DNA from: an uncultured Rothia sp.
GTDB taxonomy: Bacteria; Actinomycetota; Actinomycetes; Actinomycetales; Micrococcaceae
Direction: 5' to 3'
Length of the DNA stretch: 64,000 nucleotides
Assembly: GCA_946221065.1 (NCBI GenBank)
Contig: CAMIIO010000006.1
Coordinates: 62,001-126,000 of the forward strand
The notes below the pieces were generated by a model. The model did no database searches. It was not told the DNA's origin and saw only the letters and a list, made by a program, of their open reading frames with translations. Every line of letters starts with the position of its first letter. The first letter of the stretch is position 1. This document shows, piece after piece, positions 32,769 through 41,442 of the stretch. Both the position numbers and the translations under genes were made by a program.

Positions 32769-33950
32769 ATGAACCGTAGTCTTGTCGCTCGACAGCCCCC
32801 GGCAGATTCGACCCGTTTTAGGTGGCTCGATGTCGGTTTTGCCGGGATGTGGCTCGTCACGCTCCTGTTTCCCGCAACAGATCTCATCTTCGGTGACTAT
32901 ACCCCTGCGAAAAAAGTAATAGGTGTTGGTGCGCTTGTTCTCTTTATTCTTATTTATCTCTGTAGCTTCGGTAAACCTCAGCTGATTCCCGTAGGTTCTG
33001 TGGTATTGCGTCAGGTGTGCTGGTCGCTACTACTCTTGCCTACCGTCGTTATAATCTTCATAATTCAGGGTGGAGAATGGGCTGCCACTCTCTTTATCTT
33101 TATCTGTGCTTTCTGGATTTTTGCCGACCCTCACTTATGGCGCGGAATAACAGTAGGGATAATCCTGGCGGCTTGTTATTCGGTGCTTCTTGCTGTGGAA
33201 GGCTCGGAAGGGAGCTTTATTCCACTTGTGTCTTTGGGATTCATAGTGTTCTTCCGGTGGATGGTTTTTCGAAGTGAACAGCGAGAAAACCTTGATCGCA
33301 GGCTCACTCTTGCCCAAGAACAAGAGCGTATTGCTAGAGACGTACATGATGTCCTCGGCCATTCACTCACCATCATTAATCTCAAGGCAGAACTGGCACA
33401 AAAACTCTTGGAACAAAACCCCTCGGCGGCCCAGGCAGAGATGGAGCAGATTTCTTCACTCTCACGTACGGCACTAGCGGAAGTACGCGCCACCGTCACC
33501 CGTCTGCGCCAGCCCGATTTTGCCGGCGAACTTGCCGCCGCGCAGAACTCCCTCACTACGGCAGGAATTAGCTTTGAGGTTCCACCGCCGAGCCTTGCCC
33601 AGGGGCTAGGAACCAATGCCACGCTCTTCTCCTGGGTACTGCGAGAGGCAATAACCAACGTGATTCGTCATTCTAACGCTACCTTTTGCTCGATCACCCT
33701 ATCGCCCGAAAAACTTACTATCATAGACAGCGGACGCGGCAGTATTACCAGCGCAGGTAACGGAATCACGGGTATGCGCGAGCGCGTAGAAGCTTCCGGC
33801 GGGGACTTCTTGCTTGACGCGGCGCCGCAAGAGTTCTTGCAAACCCACCCAGCTCAGCAAGGCTATCTGGGCACTCGCGTAGAAGTGTCTATGGCAGGTA
33901 CATCCGCTCCGCAAACTCCCTCTTCGGAAAGTACCCATGAACCCCATTAA
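32769..33950 (+). CDS. Sensor histidine kinase, DesK/NarL-type
   Basis: A 393-residue sensor with four to five N-terminal TM segments (about 18-165) and no large extracellular domain. The HisKA_3 phosphoacceptor region is ERIARDVHDVLGHSLTIINL (His in RDVHD). The HATPase domain has REAITNVIRHSNA (N-box), DSGRG, and GITGMRERVEASGGDF. AGAAAGGAAAAAG precedes the ATG. The stop overlaps the response regulator start by 14 bp, which couples their translation. It probably controls the upstream ABC transporter in response to membrane or antimicrobial stress. Confidence 0.93.
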   Translation: MNRSLVARQPPADSTRFRWLDVGFAGMWLVTLLFPATDLIFGDYTPAKKVIGVGALVLFILIYLCSFGKPQLIPVGSVVLRQVCWSLLLLPTVVIIFIIQGGEWAATLFIFICAFWIFADPHLWRGITVGIILAACYSVLLAVEGSEGSFIPLVSLGFIVFFRWMVFRSEQRENLDRRLTLAQEQERIARDVHDVLGHSLTIINLKAELAQKLLEQNPSAAQAEMEQISSLSRTALAEVRATVTRLRQPDFAGELAAAQNSLTTAGISFEVPPPSLAQGLGTNATLFSWVLREAITNVIRHSNATFCSITLSPEKLTIIDSGRGSITSAGNGITGMRERVEASGGDFLLDAAPQEFLQTHPAQQGYLGTRVEVSMAGTSAPQTPSSESTHEPH

Positions 33951-34548
33951 AATCCTGATTTGTGACGATCAGCAACTCGTGCGTGAAGCCCTCACTGCCC
34001 TCCTCTCATTAGAACCAGACATAGAGGTAACGGGTAACTTTGGTAGCGGTATAGAAGCGTTGTCTGCCGTAGCAAAGCTCACGCCCGACGTCGTCCTGCT
34101 GGATATTGAAATGCCGGACCTTTCCGGCATTGAGGTGGTCTCTCGCCTTAAAGCGCAGGGGTATGCCGGTCGGTGCATTATGGTTACCACTTTTGGTAGA
34201 CCGGGTTACTTACAACGTGCTCTTGACGCCGGTGCCTCTGGGTTCGTCGTCAAAGATACTCCCGCCGCGCAGCTTGCCGAAGCAATTCGCAAGGTACACC
34301 GCGGGCTACGAGTGGTGGATCCCACGTTGGCAACTGAATCGCTCTTTTCAGGGAATAACCCGCTCACAGACCGGGAGAAAGAGGTGCTTCGCTTAGCTGT
34401 TCGAGGGCAGTCGGTCAAGGAAATTTCCCGTGCGCTTAGCCTTTCGCAGGGGACTGTTCGTAACTATCTTTCCAGCTGTATTGCTAAAACTAATACCGCT
34501 AACCGCTACGACGCCGCTCAGTACGCTCTGCAACAGGGTTGGCTTTAG
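33937..34548 (+). CDS. LuxR/NarL-family response regulator
   Basis: A 203-residue regulator. The receiver domain has Asp10-Asp11, phospho-acceptor Asp56 (VVLLDIEMPD), a Thr in MVTTFG and Lys105 (VVKD). The C-terminal LuxR helix-turn-helix contains LTDREKEVLRLAVRGQSVKEISRAL and GTVRNYLSS. Partner of the overlapping histidine kinase. The transporter two genes upstream is the likely target. Confidence 0.94.
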   Translation: MNPIKILICDDQQLVREALTALLSLEPDIEVTGNFGSGIEALSAVAKLTPDVVLLDIEMPDLSGIEVVSRLKAQGYAGRCIMVTTFGRPGYLQRALDAGASGFVVKDTPAAQLAEAIRKVHRGLRVVDPTLATESLFSGNNPLTDREKEVLRLAVRGQSVKEISRALSLSQGTVRNYLSSCIAKTNTANRYDAAQYALQQGWL

Positions 34549-34566
34549 TCCTTACCGCCTCATGGG

Positions 34567-34632
34567 TAATGTACCGCTTCCGTTACACCCGCACGTCCAA
34601 TAAACGTGCCGGTGTAACGAAAGCGGTACATT
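34567..34632. repeat. Long hairpin, family B copy 3
   Basis: Arms 34567-34596 and 34604-34632 pair almost completely (TAATGTACCGCTTCCGTTAC with its complement). It is almost identical to 30893-30957, so two copies bracket the ABC/two-component unit. Confidence 0.8.
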
Positions 34633-34759
34633 GTGCCGCGCAAATGCTTGTGAGCCACCCGTCAAGTCAGTAATATCCATACTGAGGTATTCAGTATTAT
34701 TCCTATCTTTTCTAGTCATTTGCCAGTACACTGTGCTGGCACGCTTTCAGGAGAATCTC

Positions 34760-35983
34760 ATGCTCCCCATCACACGCACCGCATCTCGTACATTTGCAGC
34801 TACCCTTTCTTCCGCCGCAATTGCTCTGCTAGCAGTCTCGGCAATGGCACCCGCCATCGCGACAGACCGCACCACCCCTCCCGCAGCCGAACACTCTCAG
34901 ACTGTTCCTAACAACACCGCTATTAAGCTGGCCGACGGCGTGCTCCTGGCAACCACCCCCAACCCCGTTCTTGACGCGCAGGGCAACCCCGAAGGCTTTG
35001 TGACCGTGGCTGAATCAGCATTCACCGGTGTCACCGTACATCACTTCAACTCTAGCCTGGTAGCAGGTGATCGCGACGTCGTAGCGATTGACGCTTCTGC
35101 CGCGCAGGGTGAGCTATCTAAGTACGAGGGTGCTCGCATAGTGGGCACCTGGGCTTCTTCGGACCCCACCGTGCTGACAGTTGACCAGCAGGGCACGGTA
35201 CAGACCCTAAAGGAGGGCTCAGCTACCGTTACCTTCACCCCCATTATCGTTAAAGACGGCGTGGCAACACCCGGCTCCACCGTATTCGCTACTGAGCTAA
35301 CGGTTCACGCACCCGCATCGGCTCCTTCTACCACTCCTCCCACGGAGCCTTCTGACTCCCCTTCCCCTGAATCCACGGAAGCAAGCGAGCCCGCTCCTAC
35401 CGCCACCCCGGTAGAGGCTGTGAACACTCCTGCTCCTACGGTTCCAGCGGTAACAGATGAGACGGAGATCAGCACTCAGCCCACCTCCACATCGGCTCCT
35501 TCTGTCCAGCCCTCACCCGAGGTAAGCACTGAGGCTACCGGCGAGGCTAACGCCCCCGCAACAGACCAGAGCCTTGAGACAAAGGCTCAGCCCGCTCCCA
35601 CCGAGGAAAGCACCGCCTTTGAGTACAAGAACTGCACCGAGGTACATAACGAGCTTGTCCGCCCAATCCTTAAGGGTGAGCGTGGCTTCAGCCCCAAGTT
35701 AGATCGTGACGAGGATGGTATCGGCTGTGAGCAGGACACCAATGACGACGACGCCGCAACCCTGCACACCGGTAACGGCAACAACGGCGGCACCAACGCT
35801 AACGACTCTAGCCAGAGCGTAAGCCTGAACTCTACCCAAACCTCTACCGGAGTTTCCGCAAGCGGGCAGACTGATCTGTCACACACCGGTTTTGGTGCGC
35901 TGAGCGTATTTGGTGGCGGTATGGTTCTGCTGTCGGCAGGTACTGCTGCGGTGGTTGTGTCGCGTCGTCGTACAGCTGAATAA
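34760..35983 (+). CDS. Sortase-anchored surface protein with Ig-like and Excalibur domains
   Basis: A 407-residue exported protein. The signal peptide is about 1-38. A BIG2-like Ig fold follows (GTWASSDPTVLTVDQQGTV about 130-160), then a long Pro/Thr/Ser/Glu linker (about 190-280). An Excalibur calcium-binding domain contains YKNCTEVHNELV and LDRDEDGIGCE. A Ser/Asn/Gly linker leads to a sorting signal LSHTG, a TM segment and SRRRTAE. LSHTG is an LAxTG-like variant for actinobacterial sortases. The ATG at 34760 is preferred because AGGAGA is 6-7 bp upstream; the frame opens earlier at 34631 but that would break the signal peptide. Confidence 0.88.
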   Translation: MLPITRTASRTFAATLSSAAIALLAVSAMAPAIATDRTTPPAAEHSQTVPNNTAIKLADGVLLATTPNPVLDAQGNPEGFVTVAESAFTGVTVHHFNSSLVAGDRDVVAIDASAAQGELSKYEGARIVGTWASSDPTVLTVDQQGTVQTLKEGSATVTFTPIIVKDGVATPGSTVFATELTVHAPASAPSTTPPTEPSDSPSPESTEASEPAPTATPVEAVNTPAPTVPAVTDETEISTQPTSTSAPSVQPSPEVSTEATGEANAPATDQSLETKAQPAPTEESTAFEYKNCTEVHNELVRPILKGERGFSPKLDRDEDGIGCEQDTNDDDAATLHTGNGNNGGTNANDSSQSVSLNSTQTSTGVSASGQTDLSHTGFGALSVFGGGMVLLSAGTAAVVVSRRRTAE

Positions 35984-36053
35984 AACCTTTGCATGCTTTT
36001 GATAGCTACCCTTCCGGTAGCGTTCGATAGCTGAAGGTTCGAAGCCTAAAAAG

Positions 36054-36095
36054 ATACCGGCAGGTCATTCTTGAGTACGAATGACCTGCCGGTAT
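36054..36095. terminator. Bidirectional terminator
   Basis: A 17-bp perfect stem (36054-36070 with 36079-36095), followed by TGTTTG on the plus strand and CTTTTT on the minus strand. It serves the convergent surface-protein and ThDP-enzyme genes. Confidence 0.85.
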
Positions 36096-36131
36096 TGTTT
36101 GTGCTACCTGGGAGTAGGCGGAAACCGCAGG

Positions 36132-37751
36132 CTATACGAGGGTTTCGCTAATCTTCAGGTGAACCACCGAGGGGCCCTTGGTGTTCAGCGCGCGGGTGAC
36201 TGTCTCGCCCAGGTTGTCCAGGGTTGCTTCAAAGCCGGTGGCGCCAAACCCCTCTGCCAGCTTCACCCAATCGGGCTGTTTCAAGTTCACCGCAACCGGG
36301 GCAATGCCGCGCTCGCGCTCATTCTGGCGGATTTCCCCGTAGCCGCCGTTGTCCACGCAGATAATGGGCAGATCAAGTTCCTGCTCTACCGCCGTCATCA
36401 ATTCCTGGATGGCGAACATGAGCGCGCCGTCGCCCAGTAGGCACACTACGGGACGTTCGGGCTTGGCTACCTTGGCGCCGATGGCGGCGGGTAGGCCGTA
36501 GCCGAGGGTTGCGTAGGTTGCCATGTAAAGCAGTGAGTGCGGTTCGGGGGCACGGTAGAACGTGGTGGTGCCCATGTAGGTTACCTGTGAGGAGTCCCCG
36601 GCAATAATCGCGTTATCGGGCAGGATTTCCATAATACGTTCGTTGAGGGCGGCAAGTTCGGGGGCAATAGTGCGCCCCTCTTCGTCCAGGGCGTCAAAAA
36701 CCTCCTGCAAATCGCGTGCCTGGCGGGTATCGGAGGTGACTCCCAGATTTTTCAGTTCCTCCAAAAGCTGCGGAACAATTGCCTGTGAGTTGCCGGGCAG
36801 TTCAACGTCCGGGGTGATGTTGGTGAGCATCTGTGCCCGCTCAATGTCCACGCGAATTACTGGGCCGTTGGGCTGAATATCGCCGTCCCAGAGTTCTGCC
36901 TCACCAATCTTTGAGCCGATAATTAGCATGGCGTCCGCTACACGGCAGAAGGCGTGCGCGGCGGAAAGGCGCAGATCCGCGCCCAGCGAGAGGCGGTGCT
37001 TCTCGGGGATAGCGCCCTTACCGTTAACCGAGGTGATTACTGGCGCTTCAAGGGTTTCCGCCAGGGCTAGTAGATCTGCGGAGGCGGGTAGTGAGCCACC
37101 GCCGGCAACAATGACCGGGTGCTTGGAGCCTGCCAGAATTTTAGCGGCTTCCTTAATGTCTTCAACCGGAGCGGGCTGGGGTTTGCCCAGCGGGCGTGCC
37201 TGCAACGCGGCGTCGTCGATGTCGGTGAGCTGTTCCAGAATGTTCAGCGGCACCTCGATGTGGATGGGGCGCGGGCGATCGTGGACGAAGGAGCGGAAGG
37301 CGTTGTGAATAATGTCCACGGCTTCTTCTGCGGAGTTTACTCGGCGCGAGAATTTAACGATGGAATCGACGGCGCCGGTGGGGTTCTTGGTCTCGTGAAG
37401 CGAGCCGATGTCGCGGTACTCCTGGCCCACGGGGCGACCGGGGGAGAGGATAATCATGGGGCGGGACTCGGCGTAGGCGGTTGCCGCGCCGGAGAGCGAG
37501 TTCAGCAGACCGGGGCCGGAGGTAGTAATGACGACGCCGGGCTTGCCGGTGACCTGTGACCAGCCGTCCGCGCCGTAGGAGGCGCCTTGCTCGTGGCGGG
37601 TGGTGATGGGTTTAATGCCGAGTTCATCCAGGTGGCGGTAGAACTCTAGGTTGTGTGTGCCGGGGATTCCGAACACGGTGTCGATGCCGTAATTTTTGAG
37701 GGTGGCAAGAATGGCGTAGCCCGTATTACGGCGCGATTCAGTGGTTTCCAC
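36132..37751 (-). CDS. ThDP-dependent decarboxylase, acetolactate-synthase-like (candidate 2-ketoarginine decarboxylase)
   Basis: A 539-residue thiamine-diphosphate enzyme with the usual three domains. The catalytic Glu lies in TTRHEQGASYGADGW, TTSGPGLLNSLSG is the N-domain site, and GDGALMFAIQELMTAVEQELDLPIICVDNGG is the ThDP/Mg motif (GDG-x26-NGG). No FAD-binding or regulatory partner gene suggests it is not a true acetolactate synthase. The cluster also holds an XRE-cupin regulator, a Na+/solute symporter and an agmatinase-family ureohydrolase. That fits AruI-type 5-guanidino-2-oxopentanoate decarboxylase, which is inference. GTG start with CCAAGGAGAG upstream. Confidence 0.8.
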   Translation of the reverse strand: METTESRRNTGYAILATLKNYGIDTVFGIPGTHNLEFYRHLDELGIKPITTRHEQGASYGADGWSQVTGKPGVVITTSGPGLLNSLSGAATAYAESRPMIILSPGRPVGQEYRDIGSLHETKNPTGAVDSIVKFSRRVNSAEEAVDIIHNAFRSFVHDRPRPIHIEVPLNILEQLTDIDDAALQARPLGKPQPAPVEDIKEAAKILAGSKHPVIVAGGGSLPASADLLALAETLEAPVITSVNGKGAIPEKHRLSLGADLRLSAAHAFCRVADAMLIIGSKIGEAELWDGDIQPNGPVIRVDIERAQMLTNITPDVELPGNSQAIVPQLLEELKNLGVTSDTRQARDLQEVFDALDEEGRTIAPELAALNERIMEILPDNAIIAGDSSQVTYMGTTTFYRAPEPHSLLYMATYATLGYGLPAAIGAKVAKPERPVVCLLGDGALMFAIQELMTAVEQELDLPIICVDNGGYGEIRQNERERGIAPVAVNLKQPDWVKLAEGFGATGFEATLDNLGETVTRALNTKGPSVVHLKISETLV

Positions 37752-37966
37752 GAGTCTCTCCTTGGTTTCGCGACGGGCGCGAAAGGGTGTTGTTCAGGCG
37801 GGGTGGTTCGTCCTGAAGCGGTTGAGGTACATGCCAGAGTGTCCAGATAATGATCTGGCTTACGTCATTTTATAAGTAACTTCCGCGGAATTTGGGAGGA
37901 GAGCGTCTGAAATGTTTTGCGTATCACGCATAATTATGCGGCAGAGTTGCCCGATGACGATAACAA

Positions 37967-38006
37967 AACGCCGGCGCGGGCACTGTCGTGTGCTCGCACC
38001 GGCGTT
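37967..38006 (-). terminator. Terminator of the symporter gene
   Basis: AACGCCGGCGCGGGCAC pairs with GTGCTCGCACCGGCGTT with few mismatches; on the minus strand it is followed by TTGTTAT. The 215 bp from here to the decarboxylase start hold its promoter region. Confidence 0.75.
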
Positions 38007-38027
38007 CTGGCTGAAATCAGCCCAACG

Positions 38028-39470
38028 CTACTTACGGCGTCCTGCCTCCAAGCGTTTCTCCCACGCTGCCATGACCGTAGGATCGGTAGGTTTGGTAGCC
38101 AACGAAACACCCACATAGGTAATCAGCGACAGCACCAGGCCAATATAAATTGGAGCGTTTGCCATCACGCCGTAAATCATCATGCCAACAATCACGCCAA
38201 TTGCGCCCACCGCCATCGAAACTGCCGCACCCAGGCCGGTGCCACGCTTCCACACCAGACCGCCCAAGATAGCAACCAGCAGGCCGCCCACTAGGATGTC
38301 GTAGGCGATGGTGAGCGAAGTAACCGTATCGGTAAGGAACAGTGCAATCAGTGTGGTGCAAATACCAATAACCAGCAGATAGATACGATCCTGAGCCAGC
38401 ATTCCGTGATCCTCTGCGCCCTCGGTGTCGTCGTGGTGTGTAGTGGTTTTTCCAGCCAAGAACGGAATGACGTCCACGCGGGCAACCGTTGCCGCGGCAA
38501 TCAGCGCACCCGAGGCGGTAGACATCATGGCGGCAACACCGGTGGCGAGCACCACGCCACCTACGCCAATCGGCAGAAAATTCTGCGCCAGCGTGGCAAA
38601 AGCGTCATCGGGGTGCTCCAGGGTTGGTGCTAAAACGGCCGCCGCCATACCAATCACCGCGCCCGCAACACCGTAAAGAGCAACATACACACCTGCCGCG
38701 GTGCCGCCCCAGCGAGCCACCTCGGGGGAGCGGGCGGTAAATACGCGCTGCCAAATATCCTGACCCACCAACAATCCCAGGGTATAAATCACGAACATCG
38801 TAATAATTGAGTTCATACCCATTGAACCCAGCTGGAAGAACTCGGCTTCCAGACGCTCGTTGAGACCGCCCCAGCCGCCGGCGTAGTGCAGGGAGAAGGG
38901 GAGTAGGAGGAAGAATATGCCCGCGGTCATAATGATGAACTGCATCATGTCCGTGAGGGTAATGGACCACATGCCGCCGAGCAGAGAGTAGGCAATCACC
39001 ACAACCGAACCCAGTACAATCGCCCAGGTACGGTTCATGTCAAAAAGCACGGTGAAAACCGTTGCGTAAGCGGCAGTAGAAGTAACGGTTAGCATGATTG
39101 TGTACGCCAGCATCACGATCGAAGAAACCTGCGTGGAGCGCGTACCGTAGCACAGGCTCATCATCTGAGAAACCGTATAAATCTTTAGGCGGGTAATGAT
39201 TGGTGCAAAGAGCAAGCTCAGCACAATCACACCCACCGCAATAGCAACCACCAGCCACATGCCTGAAATGCCAAATTTATAGCCCAGTCCCACACCGCCC
39301 ACTGTGGCTGCACCACCAAGGACGACGGCGCTCATGGTGCCGGTGTAAAGAATCGGGCCTAGACGTCGCCCGGCCACACGGAAATCTTCGGCATTCTTTG
39401 CTTTTTTCTGGCCCCACACCCCGAAGCCGATGAGGGCTACGAGGTAGAGGATGATGATGAAAAGGTTCAT
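38028..39470 (-). CDS. Sodium:solute symporter (SSS family)
   Basis: An integral membrane symporter of about 480 residues and 13 TM segments. The SSS pattern is clear: FRVAGRRLGPILYTGTMSAVVLGGAATVGGVGLGYKFG after TM1, GGMWSITLTDMMQF in TM5-6, and LGLLVGQDIWQRVFTARSPEVARWG. The start at 39470 (MNLFIIILYLV) puts TM1 at the N-terminus as in the family; the longer frame from 39497 has a weaker match, and neither has a strong RBS. It is divergent from the XRE-cupin regulator gene, which likely controls it. By context the substrate may be a guanidino compound or polyamine. Confidence 0.85.
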   Translation of the reverse strand: MNLFIIILYLVALIGFGVWGQKKAKNAEDFRVAGRRLGPILYTGTMSAVVLGGAATVGGVGLGYKFGISGMWLVVAIAVGVIVLSLLFAPIITRLKIYTVSQMMSLCYGTRSTQVSSIVMLAYTIMLTVTSTAAYATVFTVLFDMNRTWAIVLGSVVVIAYSLLGGMWSITLTDMMQFIIMTAGIFFLLLPFSLHYAGGWGGLNERLEAEFFQLGSMGMNSIITMFVIYTLGLLVGQDIWQRVFTARSPEVARWGGTAAGVYVALYGVAGAVIGMAAAVLAPTLEHPDDAFATLAQNFLPIGVGGVVLATGVAAMMSTASGALIAAATVARVDVIPFLAGKTTTHHDDTEGAEDHGMLAQDRIYLLVIGICTTLIALFLTDTVTSLTIAYDILVGGLLVAILGGLVWKRGTGLGAAVSMAVGAIGVIVGMMIYGVMANAPIYIGLVLSLITYVGVSLATKPTDPTVMAAWEKRLEAGRRK

Positions 39471-39536
39471 GGTAAGTCCGTACTGTGTGGAGGGCAAAGT
39501 ATGTAAGGGGTGTATCTCAAAAACTATAACCGATTA

Positions 39537-39611
39537 TTATGCATGTGTAAGCATAAAAAACCATTATGATGGATAAAATATTGTGTTCCATGCAACATTT
39601 ATTTCATCATA
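39537..39611. promoter_or_regulatory. Divergent operator region, symporter and XRE-cupin genes
   Basis: The 200-bp AT-rich divergent spacer has TTATGC-N8-GCATAA (39537-39556), and TATGATG/CATCATA at 39565-39571 and 39605-39611 flanking AT-rich DNA. These are plausible binding sites for the XRE-cupin protein. No experimental or database support was checked. Confidence 0.45.
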
Positions 39612-39670
39612 GGATAACAACAACCCACCACCAGAACCACCCCCAACCACAAAAACACCCAAGGACACCC

Positions 39671-40237
39671 ATGAAATCACTGCCCATCAACAGCGCCGAA
39701 ACCAACCCCGCCATCGGCGCGCGCCTACGCAACCACCGCCGTCGCCAACACATGACCATCGACCAGCTAGCCGAAGCCTCAGGCCTCACCAAAGGCTTCA
39801 TATCCCGCGTAGAACGCGACCAAACCTCACCCTCCCTCAACACCCTGCTCACCCTCTGCGCCGTACTTCGCATAAACATTGGGGACCTCCTCGCAGAACC
39901 CGAAACCACCCACATCACCTGGGAAGAGGCACCCCTCGTAGACCTCGGCGGCACCGGAATCACCGAAAAACTAGTCTCCGCGCGCGGACTCAATGCCGTC
40001 CAAGTGCTCCGCGCAGAAATCGAACCCGGCGGACACGGCGAATCGGAAAAATATACAGTGGACTGCGAAACCGAAATCGTCCACCTCATCAGCGGCGAAC
40101 TCACCCTCGAAACCACCCAAGGCGAACACCACCTAACCGAAGGGGACACCCTCACCTTCCCCGGCACCGAACCCCACACCTGGCACAACCCCGGAGGGCG
40201 GCACGCCGTCGTCGTGTGGGTGCTTATTGCAAAGTAA
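39671..40237 (+). CDS. XRE-family regulator with C-terminal cupin domain
   Basis: A 188-residue regulator. The N-terminal helix-turn-helix is IGARLRNHRRRQHMTIDQLAEASGLTKGFISRVERDQTSPSLNTLL. The C-terminal cupin (about 95-185) has GESEKYTVDCETEIVHLISGELTLE and GDTLTFPGTEPHTWHN. This architecture is typical of regulators of amino-acid, polyamine or guanidino catabolism. The ATG at 39671 has AAGGA upstream; the earlier in-frame ATG at 39566 adds a low-complexity His/Gln stretch and would overlap the operator. It probably controls the divergent symporter and perhaps the nearby ureohydrolase. Confidence 0.9.
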   Translation: MKSLPINSAETNPAIGARLRNHRRRQHMTIDQLAEASGLTKGFISRVERDQTSPSLNTLLTLCAVLRINIGDLLAEPETTHITWEEAPLVDLGGTGITEKLVSARGLNAVQVLRAEIEPGGHGESEKYTVDCETEIVHLISGELTLETTQGEHHLTEGDTLTFPGTEPHTWHNPGGRHAVVVWVLIAK

Positions 40238-40338
40238 CGCCCGCCAGGCTACGGCGTCATAAATTTTCCGGTGCGGTACACCTCTTGTTAGATTCAAAAG
40301 AGTCACTCCGCCAGTTCAACCACTACAGAAAGAACCCC

Positions 40339-41322
40339 GTGAGAACAACCAAACCCCTCTTTGCAACTCTCACCCTTGCCTCTATGCTGGCTCTTAGCGC
40401 ATGCGGCGGAAGTAGCGATAACGCCGGAAACGAAAGTTCCAGCAACAACGGCTCGGCGTCACAAACCTCCTCGGAGACGGCAAGCACCTCAACAACCCCT
40501 ACTTCCTCACCCACCCCCGAGATGAAAAAGGAACTCTTCGGCGGTGGTGAACACATCTTCCCCGATCGCCGCTTTGTTGCCCTCTACGGCTCACCGGGCA
40601 CGCCGTCACTGGGTGTGTTGGGCGAATACGACCCCGCCGGCGCCGTCAAAGAAGCCAAGCGTCTTGCCGCCGAGTACCAGCCGTACAGCAAAGAACCCGT
40701 CCAGCCTGCTTTTGAAATCATCACCACAGTAGCCAGCAGCGCACCCGGAGCGGACGGCGACTACTCAGACGAAATGGAGATTAAGAAACTCCTGCCCCTG
40801 ATTGAAGAAGCCGAGAAAAACGACGTGTACGTGATTCTAGACTTCCAGCCCGGACGCTCCGACTTCCCCAGCCAGGTAAAGAAATATGAAGAACTACTCA
40901 AGCGCCCCAACGTGGGGCTGGGTATTGACCCCGAGTGGCGCCTGGAACCTCACCAGGTACACCTGGAACAAATCGGCTCGGTGACCGCCGTTGAAGTGAA
41001 CCAGACCCTTGATTACCTGGCTGAGCTCACCAAGAAAAATGATCTTCCACAGAAGCTCGTGGTGTTGCACCAGTTCACGCTTTCCATGATTCAGGACCGT
41101 GAAACCATTAAGACCGATCGCCCCGAGTTGGCGCTCACCCTCCACGCGGACGGTCACGGTACGCCGGAGTTGAAAAAGGATACGTATCGGGCGCTTCTGG
41201 AAGACCTCGACCCCAAGATCTACCCCTCCTGGAAGAACTTCTACGACGAAGACACCCCCACCATGACCCCCAAACAGACCTATGAGCTGGAAAATAAGCC
41301 CTGGGTGGTGACGTACCAGTAG
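40339..41322 (+). CDS. Lipoprotein of unknown function
   Basis: A 327-residue lipoprotein with signal peptide and lipobox LALSACGG, then a Ser/Thr-rich linker (about residues 25-65). The remaining ~260 residues are a globular domain I do not recognise. It has barrel-like strand/helix alternation with acidic motifs: YVILDFQPGRSDFP, NVGLGIDPEWRLEPHQVHL and KLVVLHQF. These could be a glycoside-hydrolase-like active-site face, but that is speculation. GTG 40339 is chosen as the start because GAAAG lies upstream and it places the signal peptide at the N-terminus; the earlier in-frame start at 40216 overlaps the regulator gene. It sits between the regulator and the ureohydrolase. Confidence 0.6.
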   Translation: MRTTKPLFATLTLASMLALSACGGSSDNAGNESSSNNGSASQTSSETASTSTTPTSSPTPEMKKELFGGGEHIFPDRRFVALYGSPGTPSLGVLGEYDPAGAVKEAKRLAAEYQPYSKEPVQPAFEIITTVASSAPGADGDYSDEMEIKKLLPLIEEAEKNDVYVILDFQPGRSDFPSQVKKYEELLKRPNVGLGIDPEWRLEPHQVHLEQIGSVTAVEVNQTLDYLAELTKKNDLPQKLVVLHQFTLSMIQDRETIKTDRPELALTLHADGHGTPELKKDTYRALLEDLDPKIYPSWKNFYDEDTPTMTPKQTYELENKPWVVTYQ

Positions 41323-41341
41323 GTTTGATGTTTAGGCGCGG

Positions 41342-41414
41342 AGTGATGGTGCGTGTTAGCGATGGTTGTGGTGAGGTAGCAGACTGCAAACATCGCTACG
41401 ACACCACATCACTT
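41342..41414. repeat. 73-bp direct repeat, copy 1
   Basis: An identical copy lies at 42212-42284. Each copy starts AGTGATGGTGCGTGTTAGCG and ends with a partly complementary CATCGCTACGACACCACATC, so it can fold. The two copies flank the disrupted fructosamine kinase gene. Confidence 0.9.
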
Positions 41415-41442
41415 CGCGCTTTTGCATGAAAGGAGAAAGTCC

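Noticed and set aside
36132..37751. Acetolactate synthase large subunit for branched-chain amino acids
   Set aside because: No ilvN-type small subunit or ilvC follows, and the neighbours indicate another pathway; sequence alone cannot exclude it fully.
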